Positions 20,853 to 30,234 are shown, counted from the stretch's first letter. The stretch: 64,000 nt of DNA from Variovorax brevis (GCF_030317105.1 NZ_JASZYG010000004.1:372001-436000); one strand, 5' to 3'. Made by a program: numbers and translations. Notes: a model not told the origin generated them from the letters alone.

Positions 20853-21836
20853 TCAGTCGAGCTTGAGCTTCTGCTTGGCCACGACCTGCTTGTAGACCTC
20901 GTACTCCGCCTTGATCTGCGCCGCGAACTGCTCGGGCGAGTTGGCCACGATGAGCGAGCCCGTGTCTTCGATGCGCTTCTTGACGGCCGGATCTTCCACC
21001 GCCTTCTTGACCCCGGCATTGATCTTGTCGACCACTTCCTTGGGCAGTCCCTTGGGACCGAGGATGCCGTAGTAGGCCATGCGGTTCACCGGCTCCAGGC
21101 CCACTTCCTTGAAGGTCGGCACGTTGGGCAGTTCCTTGAGCCGCTGCGGTGCGGCGACCACGATGGGCACCAGCTTGCCGGTGTTGATGAAGGGCAGCGC
21201 CGAGGGCAGGTTGTCGAAGATCATCGGGACCTGGCCCGCGACCGTGTCCGTGAGCGCCGGGCCGGCACCGCGATACGGAATGTGCGTGATGAAGGTGCCC
21301 GTCAGGCTCTTGTAGAGCTCCATGAGCAGGTGGCCGATGCCGCCCGTGCCGGAAGTCGAGTACGAATACTTGCCCGGATTGCGCTTGAGTTCGGCAATGA
21401 ACTCCGCGTAGTTTTTCGCCGGAAAGCTCGGGTTCACCGCGATGAGGTTCGGCGTCGCGGCGATGTTGACGATGGGCGTGAAGTCGTTGATCGGGTCATA
21501 CGGCGTCTTCGGGTTGATCGCCGGATTGGCTGCCGTGCTCGACACCGTGGCCACGCCGAGCTTGTAGCCATCCGGCGCCGCCTTGGCAGTTTCGTTCGCG
21601 CCCACGGCGCCGCCGCCACCGGCCTTGTTGACCACCACGACGGGCTGGCCCAGCTGCTTGGCCAGGGGCTCGGAAATGACACGCGCCACGATGTCGGTGG
21701 TGCCGCCCGGCGCAAAGGGCACCTGCAGTTCGATGGGCTTCGTGGGGTAGCCCTGCGCCAGGCTCGGGCCCGCAAGGGCGGCAAGCGTGGTGGCCATGGC
21801 CAGCTGGCCCCATTGACGGCGTTGCAACATCAGCAA
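20853..21836 (-). CDS. tripartite tricarboxylate transporter (Bug) solute-binding protein
   Basis: This 327-residue receptor has a signal peptide ending near LAGPSLAQG, then PIELQVPFAPGGTTDIVARV, VVVNKAGGGGAVG, the pocket segment THIPYRGAGPALTD and LPNVPTFKEVGL, all Bug/TctC hallmarks. A terminator follows directly. It is divergent from the AEC-family carrier at 21944; that pairing hints at shared control but a soluble receptor is not known to serve AEC carriers. No TctA or TctB genes are present. The ligand is unknown, presumably a carboxylate. Confidence 0.93.
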   Translation of the reverse strand: MLMLQRRQWGQLAMATTLAALAGPSLAQGYPTKPIELQVPFAPGGTTDIVARVISEPLAKQLGQPVVVVNKAGGGGAVGANETAKAAPDGYKLGVATVSSTAANPAINPKTPYDPINDFTPIVNIAATPNLIAVNPSFPAKNYAEFIAELKRNPGKYSYSTSGTGGIGHLLMELYKSLTGTFITHIPYRGAGPALTDTVAGQVPMIFDNLPSALPFINTGKLVPIVVAAPQRLKELPNVPTFKEVGLEPVNRMAYYGILGPKGLPKEVVDKINAGVKKAVEDPAVKKRIEDTGSLIVANSPEQFAAQIKAEYEVYKQVVAKQKLKLD

Positions 21837-21943
21837 TCTCCTGTGGACTTGAAAGCTTGGAAAGAAGCATTCAATGCTAGCGGCAAGCGCACACCCCTTC
21901 TGTCGGTGTAAAGCCCGAGAGCACGGCGTTTATCCTCGGGCGG

Positions 21944-22849
21944 GTGAACTTCGCCCAGTTGCTCTTTCCCGACTTCTCGCTGATTGCCTGCGGGTGGCTG
22001 CTGTGCCGCTACACCGCACTCGATCGCCGCGTGTGGGACCAGGTCGAAAGCCTGGTCTATTACTTTCTCTTCCCGGTACTGCTTTTTCATTCCATCGTGC
22101 GCAGTCCGCTGGACTTTGGCGCGACCTCGAGCCTGCTCGCGGCCGGCGTCACGATGAGCCTCATCGGCATTGGCCTGGCCTACAGCCTTCCCTGGCTGCC
22201 CTGGCTGCGCCATCACATCGACGCGCGCGACCATGCGGCCAGCGCGCAGGTCGCGTTCCGCTTCAACTCCTTCATTGCGCTGACGCTTGCGGAACGGCTG
22301 GGCGGCGCGCAGGGCCTGTTGCTGATCGCGGTGCTCATCGGCGTGTGCGTGCCGCTGCTCAACGTCGCATCGGTATGGCCGATGGCGCGGCACGGGCGCA
22401 CCGGCTTCCTGCGGCAGTTGGTTCGAAATCCGCTGATCATCGCGACGGCCAGCGGGCTGCTGGCCAATGTGCTGGGCTTCACCGTGCCGACCTGGCTCAC
22501 GCCCACGCTCTCGCGCATTGGCGGCGCATCGCTTGCGCTGGGCCTGATGGCGGCGGGCGCCGGCATGCAGTTCGCGCACCTGGGGCGTGGCAAGACGCTG
22601 GCCGTGGCGGTGCTGTCGATCCGGCACCTCATCTTGCCGCTGGTCGCGTGGGGACTGGCACGCGGGCTGCGGCTGGAGCCGATGCAGGCCACTGTGCTGC
22701 TCGCTTTTTCTGCCGTTCCGACCGCTTCGAGCGCCTACGTGCTGGCCGCGCGCATGGGCTACAACGGCCCGCTCGTGGCCGGGCTGGTCACCCTCTCGAC
22801 CTTGCTCGGCGCGGCCAGCCTGCCTTTTGCGCTGGCGTTGCCGAGGTAG
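21944..22849 (+). CDS. AEC-family (auxin efflux carrier-like) transporter
   Basis: The 301-residue protein begins at GTG 21944 and consists of about ten hydrophobic helices in two repeats, with the conserved mid-protein NPLIIATASGLLANVLG segment (first helix of the second repeat) and the C-terminal SAVPTASSAYVLAARMGYN segment typical of AEC permeases. Bacterial members carry malonate, malate or other small organic anions. The substrate here is undetermined. A monooxygenase gene lies 72 bases downstream on the same strand. Confidence 0.85.
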   Translation: MNFAQLLFPDFSLIACGWLLCRYTALDRRVWDQVESLVYYFLFPVLLFHSIVRSPLDFGATSSLLAAGVTMSLIGIGLAYSLPWLPWLRHHIDARDHAASAQVAFRFNSFIALTLAERLGGAQGLLLIAVLIGVCVPLLNVASVWPMARHGRTGFLRQLVRNPLIIATASGLLANVLGFTVPTWLTPTLSRIGGASLALGLMAAGAGMQFAHLGRGKTLAVAVLSIRHLILPLVAWGLARGLRLEPMQATVLLAFSAVPTASSAYVLAARMGYNGPLVAGLVTLSTLLGAASLPFALALPR

Positions 22850-22930
22850 GGACAACACCTCCCCAATCGGAGGCTCGACCAAGGGAATCCCCGCCGCTAC
22901 GATCAGCGAGCCCTGAGGAGAATGCCCGCC

Positions 22931-24379
22931 ATGGCAGAAGAAACCGTCGATGTGTTGATCGTGGGCGCCGGGCTTTCGGGCATCGGCGCGGCCTGCCATT
23001 TGAAACGCGAGTGCCCGGAGCGCAGCGTGACGATCGTCGAGGGACGGCAACGGCTCGGCGGCACTTGGGATTTGTTCCGCTACCCGGGCGTGCGCTCCGA
23101 CTCGGACATGTACACGCTGGGCTATTCGTTCCGGCCGTGGGGCGGCGAGCAGGCCATTGCCGCCGGAGAGGACATCCTCCAATACCTGCGCGACACGGCG
23201 CGCGACGAAGGCATCGAAGGCCGCATCCGCTATGGCCACCGCGTGCGGCGCGCGAGCTGGTCCTCGCAGGACGCGCAATGGACGGTGGACATCGAACGCG
23301 ACGGCGGCGACAACATCCGCATGCGCTGCGCCTTCCTGCTGATGTGCATCGGCTACTACGACACGTCCGAAGGCTACACGCCGGACTTTGCGGGCATCGA
23401 AAGCTTCAAGGGACGCATCGTGCATCCGCAGCACTGGAGCGAAGACATCGACTACGCCGGCAAGCGCGTGCTGGTCATTGGCAGCGGCGCCACCGCCGTG
23501 ACGCTGGTGCCGGCGCTCGCCAGGGACGCGGCGCACGTCACCATGCTGCAGCGCTCGCCCACCTACATGGTGTCGCGACCGTCCATCGACCCAGTCGCCA
23601 TGTGGTTGCGCCGTCGGCTGGGGCTTTCGTGGTCGCACGGCCTCACGCGGTGGAAGAACCTGCTGTTCACCATGTACGTGTTCCGGCTTTGCAGGCGCAA
23701 GCCCGCGCAGGTGAAGGCCGCCATGATCGGCATGGTGAAAAAGGAACTGGGCGACAACTACGACGTCAACACGCACTTCACGCCCAGGTACAACCCGTGG
23801 GAGCAACGCCTGTGCCTGGTGCCTGACGGCGACCTGTTCAAGTCCATCCGGGAGCAGCGCGCGAGCATCGTCACGGACCAGATCGCATCGTTCACCGAAA
23901 AGGGCGTGAGGCTGGCGAGCGGCGCCGAGCTCGAGGCGGATCTGGTGGTGACCGCCACGGGCCTGAAACTCAAGCCCTTGGGAGGTCTGGAATTCGTCGT
24001 CGATGGCCAGAAGCTGGAAGCGTCCAAAATGGTCAGCTACAAGGGCGTGATGTTCGGCGGCGTGCCCAACCTCGCGTCCGTCTTCGGCTACACGAATGCC
24101 TCCTGGACCTTGAAGGCCGACCTGGCCAGTGGCTTCGTGTGCCGGCTGCTCAATCACATGAAGCGCAACGGCATTCGCCAGTGCATTCCGCAAGTCGACG
24201 ATTCAATGGCCACCGCCCCATGGGTCGACCTGTCGTCGGGCTACTTCCAGCGGGTGCTGTCGCAGCTTCCCAGGCAAGGCACGAAGAAGCCGTGGAAGCT
24301 CAACCAGAACTACCTCGCCGACATGATGACCTTGCGCTTTGGCTCGGTGAACGACGGCGTGATGCGGTTTTCAGGCTGA
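22931..24379 (+). CDS. flavin-containing monooxygenase (Baeyer-Villiger/FMO-like)
   Basis: The 482-residue protein has an FAD Rossmann motif (GAGLSG, residues 12-17), the RLGGTWDLFRYPGVRSDSDMY segment with the GG-doublet typical of FMO-like enzymes, a fingerprint close to the Baeyer-Villiger signature (FKGRIVHPQHW, with Ser instead of the usual Pro after Trp) and the second NADPH Rossmann motif VIGSGATAVTL. It is predicted to insert oxygen using NADPH, substrate unknown. ATG 22931 is preferred over ATG 22922 because the GAGGAG ribosome site is ten bases before the former and one before the latter. Confidence 0.87.
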   Translation: MAEETVDVLIVGAGLSGIGAACHLKRECPERSVTIVEGRQRLGGTWDLFRYPGVRSDSDMYTLGYSFRPWGGEQAIAAGEDILQYLRDTARDEGIEGRIRYGHRVRRASWSSQDAQWTVDIERDGGDNIRMRCAFLLMCIGYYDTSEGYTPDFAGIESFKGRIVHPQHWSEDIDYAGKRVLVIGSGATAVTLVPALARDAAHVTMLQRSPTYMVSRPSIDPVAMWLRRRLGLSWSHGLTRWKNLLFTMYVFRLCRRKPAQVKAAMIGMVKKELGDNYDVNTHFTPRYNPWEQRLCLVPDGDLFKSIREQRASIVTDQIASFTEKGVRLASGAELEADLVVTATGLKLKPLGGLEFVVDGQKLEASKMVSYKGVMFGGVPNLASVFGYTNASWTLKADLASGFVCRLLNHMKRNGIRQCIPQVDDSMATAPWVDLSSGYFQRVLSQLPRQGTKKPWKLNQNYLADMMTLRFGSVNDGVMRFSG

Positions 24380-24399
24380 AGGGCTGTTCGAGGGCTTTC

Positions 24400-25041
24400 T
24401 CAAGCCAGCGGCAGTTCGATGACCTTCGCCAGAGGCACGCGATCGTCGATGCGCTCGCTGCTGGCAACGACGACAGCACGGCCGGCGCTCGGCACGCGAT
24501 CGGACAACAGCCGCCAAAGGCAGCGGATGGATGCTGCATCGAGGCCGCCGGTCGGCTCGTCGAGCAGCACCAGCGGCCGGCCGCTGGCGAGCGCTGCGGC
24601 CAGCCAGACCTTGCGCTTCGTGCCCGTGGAGAGCATGAACATCTTCTTGTCGATGTGCGGTGGCAGGGCAAAGCCTTCCACTGCAGCCTGCCAGAGCCCT
24701 TCATCGAAAGCCTCGTCGCCGTCGCGCAGCTGCGTGGTGCATTCGCGGCCGGTGAGCTGGTCAAAGGCATCCGTTGGCGCCTCGACAAAGAACAGCTGGC
24801 GGCGATAGGCCTCGCGGTTCGCGTCAAGTCGTACGCCTGACAGCGTCAACTGCCCGCTGCCGGTCAATTCACCCGCGATCAGTTTCAGCAGAGTCGATTT
24901 GCCGCTGCCCGTGTCGCCGTACACCTGCGTGATGCCGTTACCGATGGCCAGCGTCGGGCCGAAGTTCAATGGCGGCTCGCCCGGATAGGCAAAGCGAAGT
25001 TCATGCAGGCGAAGGATGTCGGGGCGGGTCGAAGTGTTCAT
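24400..25041 (-). CDS. ABC-type ATP-binding protein without adjacent permease
   Basis: The 213-residue protein is a single nucleotide-binding domain: Walker A GDTGSGKS (about residues 42-49), a signature region reading LSTGTKRK instead of LSGGQ, and Walker B PLVLLDEPTGGLD. It resembles CcmA-like small ABC ATPases. No transmembrane subunit or binding protein is adjacent; the neighbours are a monooxygenase and another P-loop protein. The altered signature suggests either a diverged exporter ATPase or a non-transport ABC protein. Confidence 0.8.
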   Translation of the reverse strand: MNTSTRPDILRLHELRFAYPGEPPLNFGPTLAIGNGITQVYGDTGSGKSTLLKLIAGELTGSGQLTLSGVRLDANREAYRRQLFFVEAPTDAFDQLTGRECTTQLRDGDEAFDEGLWQAAVEGFALPPHIDKKMFMLSTGTKRKVWLAAALASGRPLVLLDEPTGGLDAASIRCLWRLLSDRVPSAGRAVVVASSERIDDRVPLAKVIELPLA

Positions 25042-25090
25042 GCGCCCGCGATTCTGGCGCGAATCCGAAGCGAAATGCGCCTGCTGGTGC

Positions 25091-25813
25091 TCAGCGCCAG
25101 CGCAGGCTGTTCAGGCGTGCGGCGCCTTCGCCCAGCGCGTCGTGAATGCCCACCTGCATGGCGGCATCCACGAGGCTGATCGCCTCTTCTTCCGTTTGAA
25201 GGCAAAGTCGCGGGCCCGGAAAGCGCCGATACAACGAGAGATGGCCGGCAAAGGATTCACCACGCGTTTGATAGGCCGACGCCCACTCCACAAGCTTGGT
25301 GAAGCCGGTCTCGGGCGTCCTGTCATCAGAAGCGGCGCTCATCGAGAATTCGCGACAAGCGGCCCAGTGGAAGTTGAGCCAGATCAGCGCATGCGCGTCT
25401 TCCAGAAAGGGTGCTGCCAGCTCGCCAAAGCCGCCTGCCACCACCCAGCTTTCGGTGCTGCGAATCTGTTCAACCTGCGCAGCAATCGCACGGGCGGGCC
25501 GCTCTTGCCTGGCGGCGGGCGCAATGCAGGAGAGTTCGTCAAGATGAAGGACCGGGGCCGCTGCAATGGCACCCAGGGTGTTGGCCAGCCAGATCTTGCC
25601 GCTACCGCTGCTGCCAACGATGACGATCTTGATGCTGGAGTTGTCGACCGGAAGAGTCTCGGAGCCAAATGCCGGATCCGCTTCTGCGCGGCGCGCCAAG
25701 GACGGGCCCACCGGCCCCGGCGTACGCAATCTGATTCGTGGAATCGTTCTCTCCCTTTTCTGGCATTGCCGAAGTCGCTGAACCTCGCAAACCGCGCTGA
25801 GCGTGGTCGGCAA
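25091..25813 (-). CDS. P-loop kinase-like protein with degenerate Walker A
   Basis: The frame gives up to 240 residues, but the first 55 or so do not look conserved and the true start may be a TTG or GTG further in. The core opens with SIKIVIVGSSGSGKIWLAN, an adenylate-kinase-like P-loop in which the Ser/Thr that follows Lys is replaced by Ile. A LIWLNFHW segment resembles the region after the LID in bacterial topology-modulation-type kinases. The missing Ser/Thr is expected to impair magnesium binding. Function unknown. Confidence 0.6.
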   Translation of the reverse strand: MPTTLSAVCEVQRLRQCQKRERTIPRIRLRTPGPVGPSLARRAEADPAFGSETLPVDNSSIKIVIVGSSGSGKIWLANTLGAIAAAPVLHLDELSCIAPAARQERPARAIAAQVEQIRSTESWVVAGGFGELAAPFLEDAHALIWLNFHWAACREFSMSAASDDRTPETGFTKLVEWASAYQTRGESFAGHLSLYRRFPGPRLCLQTEEEAISLVDAAMQVGIHDALGEGAARLNSLRWR

Positions 25814-25900
25814 TTTTCACTTCGTGCAAGGCGTTGCCAGACTAAGAAAGACCTGAAACGATCCTCGAAATTTCCTACAGTTCCTCCCTCAATTGGAGGA

Positions 25901-25919
25901 GGCCGCTTCCGGAGCGGCC
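25901..25919 (-). terminator. hairpin after the aldehyde dehydrogenase gene
   Basis: GGCCGCT and AGCGGCC form a 7-bp stem with a TCCGG loop eight bases past the dehydrogenase stop. There is no T tract, so termination is uncertain. Confidence 0.4.
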
Positions 25920-25926
25920 AACCCAT

Positions 25927-27363
25927 TCAGGCCAGCGTGTAAGCCGTCTTCACCGTCGTGAAAAACTCCTGTGCATAGCGGCCCTGCTCGCGCGGACCGT
26001 AGCTCGAACCCTTGCGCCCGCCGAAGGGCACGTGATAGTCCACGCCTGCCGTCGGCAGGTTCACCATCACCATGCCGGCCTGGCTGTGGCGCTTGAAGTG
26101 CGTGGCGTACTTGAGGCTCGTGGTCGCGATGCCGGCCGAGAGGCCGAACTCGGTGTCGTTGGCTGTCGCCAGCGCTTCCTCGTAGTTCTTGACCTTGATG
26201 ACGCTCGCCACCGGGCCGAAGATTTCCTCGCGGTTGATGCGCATCGAGGCGACGGATTCGCTGAACAGCGCGGGCGACATGTAGAAACCGTCGGTGTCCA
26301 GCTTGAGGCGCTCGCCGCCGGCGGCCAGCGTGGCGCCTTCGCTCTTGCCGATCTCGATGTAGCTCAAGTCCTGCTCGAGCTGGGTCTGGCTGGAAACCGG
26401 CCCGATGTCGGTGCCCTGGGCGAGCGCATCGCCCACCTTGATCTTCGCCATGCGCTGCTTCATCGCCTCGATGAACTTCGGGTAGATGCCTTCGGTGACG
26501 ATCAGGCGGCTCGACGCGGTGCAGCGTTGACCGGTCGAATAGAACGCGCTCTGGACGCTCAGTTCGACGGCTTGGTTCAGGTCGGCGTCGTCGAGCACGA
26601 CTTGCGGGTTCTTGCCACCCATTTCGAGCTGCACCTTCTTGTGGTTCTCCACGCACTTCAAGGCGATGCGGCGGCCCACGCCGACCGAACCGGTGAAGCT
26701 CACCGCATGGATGCCGGGATCGTTGACCAGCGCATCGCCGATCACGCTGCCGCGGCCCATCACGAGGTTGAACACGCCCGCCGGAATGCCGGAGCGGCTG
26801 ATGATGTCGGCCAGCGCCCATGCGCAGCCCGGCACCAGGTCAGCCGGCTTGAGCACGACGCAATTGCCGAAGGCCAATGCCGGCGCGATCTTCCAGGCGG
26901 GAATGGCGATGGGGAAGTTCCACGGCGTAATGAGGCCGACGACGCCCACCGGTTCGCGCGTGATTTCCACGCCGATGCCAGGACGCACCGAGGGCAGCAG
27001 TTCGCCCGACAACCGCAGGCATTCGCCGGCGAAGAACTTGAAGATGTGGCCGGCGCGCGTGGCTTCGCCGATGCCTTCCGCCTTGGTCTTGCCTTCTTCG
27101 CGAGCGAGCAGCGTGCCGAGTTCTTCCTTGCGCGCGAGGATTTCGCTGCCGATCTTGTCCAGCGCATCCGAGCGCGCTTGCACGCTGCCCGTGGCCCACG
27201 CGGGGAAGGCGGCCGTGGCGGCGGCAACAGCCGCTGCAACTTGCGCCGCGTCGCCCTGCGCGTATTCGGCGATGGTGTCGGACAGGTTCGAGGGGTTCAG
27301 GTTGGGGCTGTAGCTGTTGCCCTTGACCCATTCGCCGCCGATGAGGTTGTCGTGTTGTTGCAT
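25927..27363 (-). CDS. aldehyde dehydrogenase, predicted 2,5-dioxovalerate (2-oxoglutarate semialdehyde) dehydrogenase
   Basis: The 478-residue NAD(P)-dependent dehydrogenase has the family residues: the catalytic Cys in GQRCTAS (C281), the general-base Glu in LEMGGKN (E247), the ITPWNFP coenzyme segment and the FTGSVGVG turn. Location in a cluster with uronate dehydrogenase, galactarate dehydratase and 5-dehydro-4-deoxyglucarate dehydratase predicts oxidation of 2-oxoglutarate semialdehyde to 2-oxoglutarate, the last step of the oxidative hexuronate route. A hairpin at 27398-27424 separates it from the upstream lipoprotein gene, so it may have its own promoter. Confidence 0.9.
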   Translation of the reverse strand: MQQHDNLIGGEWVKGNSYSPNLNPSNLSDTIAEYAQGDAAQVAAAVAAATAAFPAWATGSVQARSDALDKIGSEILARKEELGTLLAREEGKTKAEGIGEATRAGHIFKFFAGECLRLSGELLPSVRPGIGVEITREPVGVVGLITPWNFPIAIPAWKIAPALAFGNCVVLKPADLVPGCAWALADIISRSGIPAGVFNLVMGRGSVIGDALVNDPGIHAVSFTGSVGVGRRIALKCVENHKKVQLEMGGKNPQVVLDDADLNQAVELSVQSAFYSTGQRCTASSRLIVTEGIYPKFIEAMKQRMAKIKVGDALAQGTDIGPVSSQTQLEQDLSYIEIGKSEGATLAAGGERLKLDTDGFYMSPALFSESVASMRINREEIFGPVASVIKVKNYEEALATANDTEFGLSAGIATTSLKYATHFKRHSQAGMVMVNLPTAGVDYHVPFGGRKGSSYGPREQGRYAQEFFTTVKTAYTLA

Positions 27364-27397
27364 CTCTGGTTGTCCTTTGCAGTGGAATAGCGGAACA

Positions 27398-27424
27398 GGG
27401 CCGAAGCGTATGCCGCTTCGGCCC
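27398..27424 (-). terminator. strong hairpin between the NTF2-like gene and the dehydrogenase gene
   Basis: An 11-bp perfect stem (GGGCCGAAGCG / CGCTTCGGCCC) with a five-base loop lies 29 bases past the stop of the NTF2-like lipoprotein gene. Only a short mixed stretch follows on the minus strand, so it may terminate, attenuate or stabilise the message. Confidence 0.6.
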
Positions 27425-27452
27425 CGGTGTGTTGTCGAGAATCAGCCGCGCA

Positions 27453-27905
27453 TCATGGTGCCGGTGGGCGCACGGCCTGGCGGGCCAGAAGCTTCCAGTC
27501 GCCGCCCTGCTTCTGCCAGACGCCGAGGATCTTGATGCTCACCTTGCCCGGCTTGCCGGCGTCGTTGGTGTCGGCCGTGAGCGTGTGCCGCACGATGGCC
27601 GCATTGCCCACCACCTTGATGGTCTGCTCGGTGATCGCGATGGTCACGAAGTCCGACGCGCCGCTCATCAGGTCCGCGATGAAGCTGGTCTTGGTGTCCA
27701 CCTTGCCACCCGAGTGACCGTAGCTCAAATCGTCCGCCACGAGCGCGCCTAGGGCGGCAGGCGACGGGTCGATCATCGCGAGCCGCAGCTTTTCAGCGGC
27801 CGCCGCGACGGCCTGCTCATCGCCCGGCGAAGGGCTGTTGGACATACCGGCGCAGCCAGACAGGGCCAATGCAGCGGTGGCAATGAGGAACAGTTTTTTG
27901 AGCAT
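27453..27905 (-). CDS. NTF2-like (DUF4440/SnoaL-type) lipoprotein
   Basis: The 150-residue product has a lipoprotein signal peptide with lipobox LSGC (Cys18), then a cone-shaped NTF2-like fold: an N-terminal helix (DEQAVAAAAEKLRLAMI), ALGALVADDLSYGHSGG, and C-terminal strands ending IKILGVWQKQGGDWKLLARQAV. Proteins of this group can be ligand binders or small enzymes such as epimerases or dehydratases. It lies inside the hexuronate cluster between the dehydratase and dehydrogenase genes; lipidation would place it at the envelope, which is odd for a catabolic enzyme. Confidence 0.8.
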   Translation of the reverse strand: MLKKLFLIATAALALSGCAGMSNSPSPGDEQAVAAAAEKLRLAMIDPSPAALGALVADDLSYGHSGGKVDTKTSFIADLMSGASDFVTIAITEQTIKVVGNAAIVRHTLTADTNDAGKPGKVSIKILGVWQKQGGDWKLLARQAVRPPAP

Positions 27906-27977
27906 GTGGTCTCCTGCGGTTGTTATGAAATTTGTTGTCGTGGAATCCCGCGGAACCAGCTCAGCCGGCCCGCTGGT

Positions 27978-27997
27978 CTTGCCCCGGGCGGGGCAAG
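27978..27997 (-). terminator. hairpin immediately after kdgD
   Basis: CTTGCCCC and GGGGCAAG form an 8-bp stem three bases past the kdgD stop. The T run lies on the plus-strand side, so for the minus-strand gene it is a GC hairpin without the usual tail. Confidence 0.35.
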
Positions 27998-28000
27998 TTT

Positions 28001-28918
28001 TTACAGGCCCTGTGGTCCTAGCTTGTCGATCAGGACCTTGAGCATTTCGATCTCGTCGGCCTTCAGGTCTGTGAGCGGCGTGCGCACCGGGCCTGCATCA
28101 TGGCCGACGATCTTCGCGCCGGCCTTGATGATGCTCACCGCGTAGCCTTGCATGCGGTTGCGCAGGTCGAGGTACGGCATGAAGAAGTCCTTCAGCAGGC
28201 GATGCTGCGTCGCCATGTCGTCGTTGGCGACTGCGTGATAGAAGTCCATCGCCGTCTTCGGGATGAAGTTGAACACGGCGGACGAATACACGGGCGTGCC
28301 CATCGCCTTGTAGGCAGCGGCGTAGACCTCTGCTGTCGGCAAGCCACCGAGGTAGGCGAAGCGATCGCCCATACGCTGGTAGATCGCGACCATGGTCTCG
28401 ATGTCGCCGATGCCGTCCTTGAAGCCGACCAAGTTCGGGTTGCGTTCTGCCAGCTTCGCCAGCGTCTCGGGCTTGAAGCGCGTCGAGCCGCGGTTGTAGA
28501 TGATCACGCCGAAGTCCACGCTCTTGCACACGGCTTCCACGTGCGCGGCCAAGCCTTCCTGGCCGGCTTCGGTCAGGTAATGCGGCAACAGCAGGATGCC
28601 GTGCGCGCCGGCCTTTTCGGCCGCTTGCGCGCACTCGATGGCAAAGCGCGTCGGGCCGCCCGCACCCGCGATGATCGGCACCACACCCTTGCAGGTGTCC
28701 ACAGCCGTCTTGATGATGCCGGGGTATTCCGCACCCGTCAGCGAAAAGAACTCGCCCGTGCCACCCGCCGCAAACAGCGCACTCGCACCATAAGGCGCCA
28801 GCCATTCCAGGCGCTTTTCATAGCCCTTCTTGTTGAAGTCACCGTTCGCGTCGAAGTCGGTCAACGGAAACGAAAGCAGGCCGGAGCCCATGATGGTCTT
28901 GAGTTCTTGCGGGTTCAT
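28001..28918 (-). CDS. kdgD: 5-dehydro-4-deoxyglucarate dehydratase
   Basis: KdgD is a DapA-fold lyase that decarboxylates and dehydrates 5-keto-4-deoxyglucarate to 2-oxoglutarate semialdehyde. The 305-residue protein has the family's [13 protein letters not shown] start, the [10 protein letters not shown] motif, the tyrosine of IIYNRGS (Y141) and the Schiff-base Lys in VGFKDGIGD (K167). The frame extends far upstream but ATG 28918 gives the family N-terminus. It sits between a Bug receptor and the NTF2-like lipoprotein in the hexuronate cluster. Confidence 0.93.
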   Translation of the reverse strand: MNPQELKTIMGSGLLSFPLTDFDANGDFNKKGYEKRLEWLAPYGASALFAAGGTGEFFSLTGAEYPGIIKTAVDTCKGVVPIIAGAGGPTRFAIECAQAAEKAGAHGILLLPHYLTEAGQEGLAAHVEAVCKSVDFGVIIYNRGSTRFKPETLAKLAERNPNLVGFKDGIGDIETMVAIYQRMGDRFAYLGGLPTAEVYAAAYKAMGTPVYSSAVFNFIPKTAMDFYHAVANDDMATQHRLLKDFFMPYLDLRNRMQGYAVSIIKAGAKIVGHDAGPVRTPLTDLKADEIEMLKVLIDKLGPQGL

Positions 28919-29062
28919 CGAGTGTCCAGATTGAATTGGTTCGGGAGAAAAAAACGGATGCAATTCGCCAAGGCCGACTGCTGCCTGTTTCAAGCAACGC
29001 GGCCGCCGCCGGGCCGCCCCAAGGCGTGCCGGGGTCGCCCCCACGGGGCTGAGGACCGCGGC

Positions 29063-29088
29063 TCCAAGCCTGCCTGCGCAGGCTTGGA
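29063..29088. repeat. perfect 11-bp palindromic hairpin between a Bug gene and kdgD
   Basis: TCCAAGCCTGC and GCAGGCTTGGA pair around a CTGC loop. The hairpin lies in the 253-base gap between the Bug receptor stop and the kdgD start; the same gap also holds a GGGCCGCCCCAAG segment that matches, inverted, part of the 75-bp repeat at 45 kb. There is no T tract. In a polycistronic message it could protect the receptor portion or reduce read-through. Confidence 0.7.
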
Positions 29089-29171
29089 CGGGACGAAGGG
29101 CCGATGCCTCTGGCATCGACTCGTTTGGCGAATTACATGGAGCAAAGCGGAATGAAAAGCCGGGGGGCTGA

Positions 29172-30152
29172 CTATTCCAATTTGATGTCGGCTTCCTTGA
29201 CGACCTGCGCCCAGCGCGCACGTTCCTTGTTGAAGAACGCTTCTTCTTCAGCCGGCGTCATCGTCACGACTTCAGCGCCCTGCCCCGCCAGTCGCGAACG
29301 GATGTCGGACGAACGGATGATGGCGATGAGTTCCTTGTTCAGGCGCTGGATCACCGCGTCCGGCGTGCCCTTGGCCACGCGCACGCCTTGCCAGGTGCCG
29401 GTTTCAAATCCGGGCACGCCCTGCTCTGCAATCGTCGGCACGTTGCCGATCAGCGGCATGCGCGTCGCCTTGGAAACGCCCAGCACCTTGAGGTTGCCGC
29501 CCTGCACTTGCGGCAAGGTGGCCAGCATGCCGTTCATCAGCACTTGCGTGGTGCCGGAAACGGTGTCCTGCACCGCCTGCACGCCGCCCTTGTAGGGAAC
29601 GTAGGTCCACTTGGCGCCCGCGGCGCGCTGCAATGCAACGCCGGCGAGATGCGGCGCACTGCCGGTGGCGGTCACCGCGAAGTTGAGGTCGCTCGTCTTC
29701 GACAACGCAACCAGCTCCTTCAGGTTGTTGGCCTTGACCGACGGGTGCACCACCAGCAGGTGCGGCGAGTACGCCAGCATCGTCACGCCGCGCAGGTCCT
29801 TCGACGGATCGAAAGCCAGCTTGAAGACCGACGGGCTGATGGCCAGCGCGCCCACGTCGCACAGCAGGATGGTGTAGCCATCCGGCTGCGACTTGGAAAC
29901 GAAGTCCGCGCCAAGGTTGCCATTGGCGCCCGGCTTGTTCTCCACGATGACCGGCTGCTTGAGCGCGAGCGACAGTGGCTGGCTGATGGCGCGCGCAATG
30001 ATGTCTGACGACCCACCCGGCGGGTACGGCACGACGATCTTGATCGGCTTGGACGGCCATGCATCCTGCGCGAAGGCACCGACGGCGAAGGTGGTGGAGA
30101 GGGCGGCGATGCAGGCGGCACCGACGATGCGGCGCTGACGGAAGAAACTCAT
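29172..30152 (-). CDS. Bug-type solute-binding protein of the hexuronate cluster
   Basis: The 326-residue receptor starts at ATG 30152 behind an AAGGGGA ribosome site, with a signal peptide ending near AVGAFAQD. Bug hallmarks follow: [46 protein letters not shown] and [12 protein letters not shown]. It lies between the FadR-type regulator and kdgD on the same strand and carries a candidate operator 83 bases upstream, so it probably binds a sugar acid of this pathway, although the cluster also encodes a TRAP transporter. Confidence 0.92.
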   Translation of the reverse strand: MSFFRQRRIVGAACIAALSTTFAVGAFAQDAWPSKPIKIVVPYPPGGSSDIIARAISQPLSLALKQPVIVENKPGANGNLGADFVSKSQPDGYTILLCDVGALAISPSVFKLAFDPSKDLRGVTMLAYSPHLLVVHPSVKANNLKELVALSKTSDLNFAVTATGSAPHLAGVALQRAAGAKWTYVPYKGGVQAVQDTVSGTTQVLMNGMLATLPQVQGGNLKVLGVSKATRMPLIGNVPTIAEQGVPGFETGTWQGVRVAKGTPDAVIQRLNKELIAIIRSSDIRSRLAGQGAEVVTMTPAEEEAFFNKERARWAQVVKEADIKLE

Positions 30153-30234
30153 TGATGTGTCCCCTTTGCGTTGAAAAAACATGGCGCCTGGATGAAAGTG
30201 CGGGCTGAATTTCCCGCTGGCGTTGAAGTTATCA

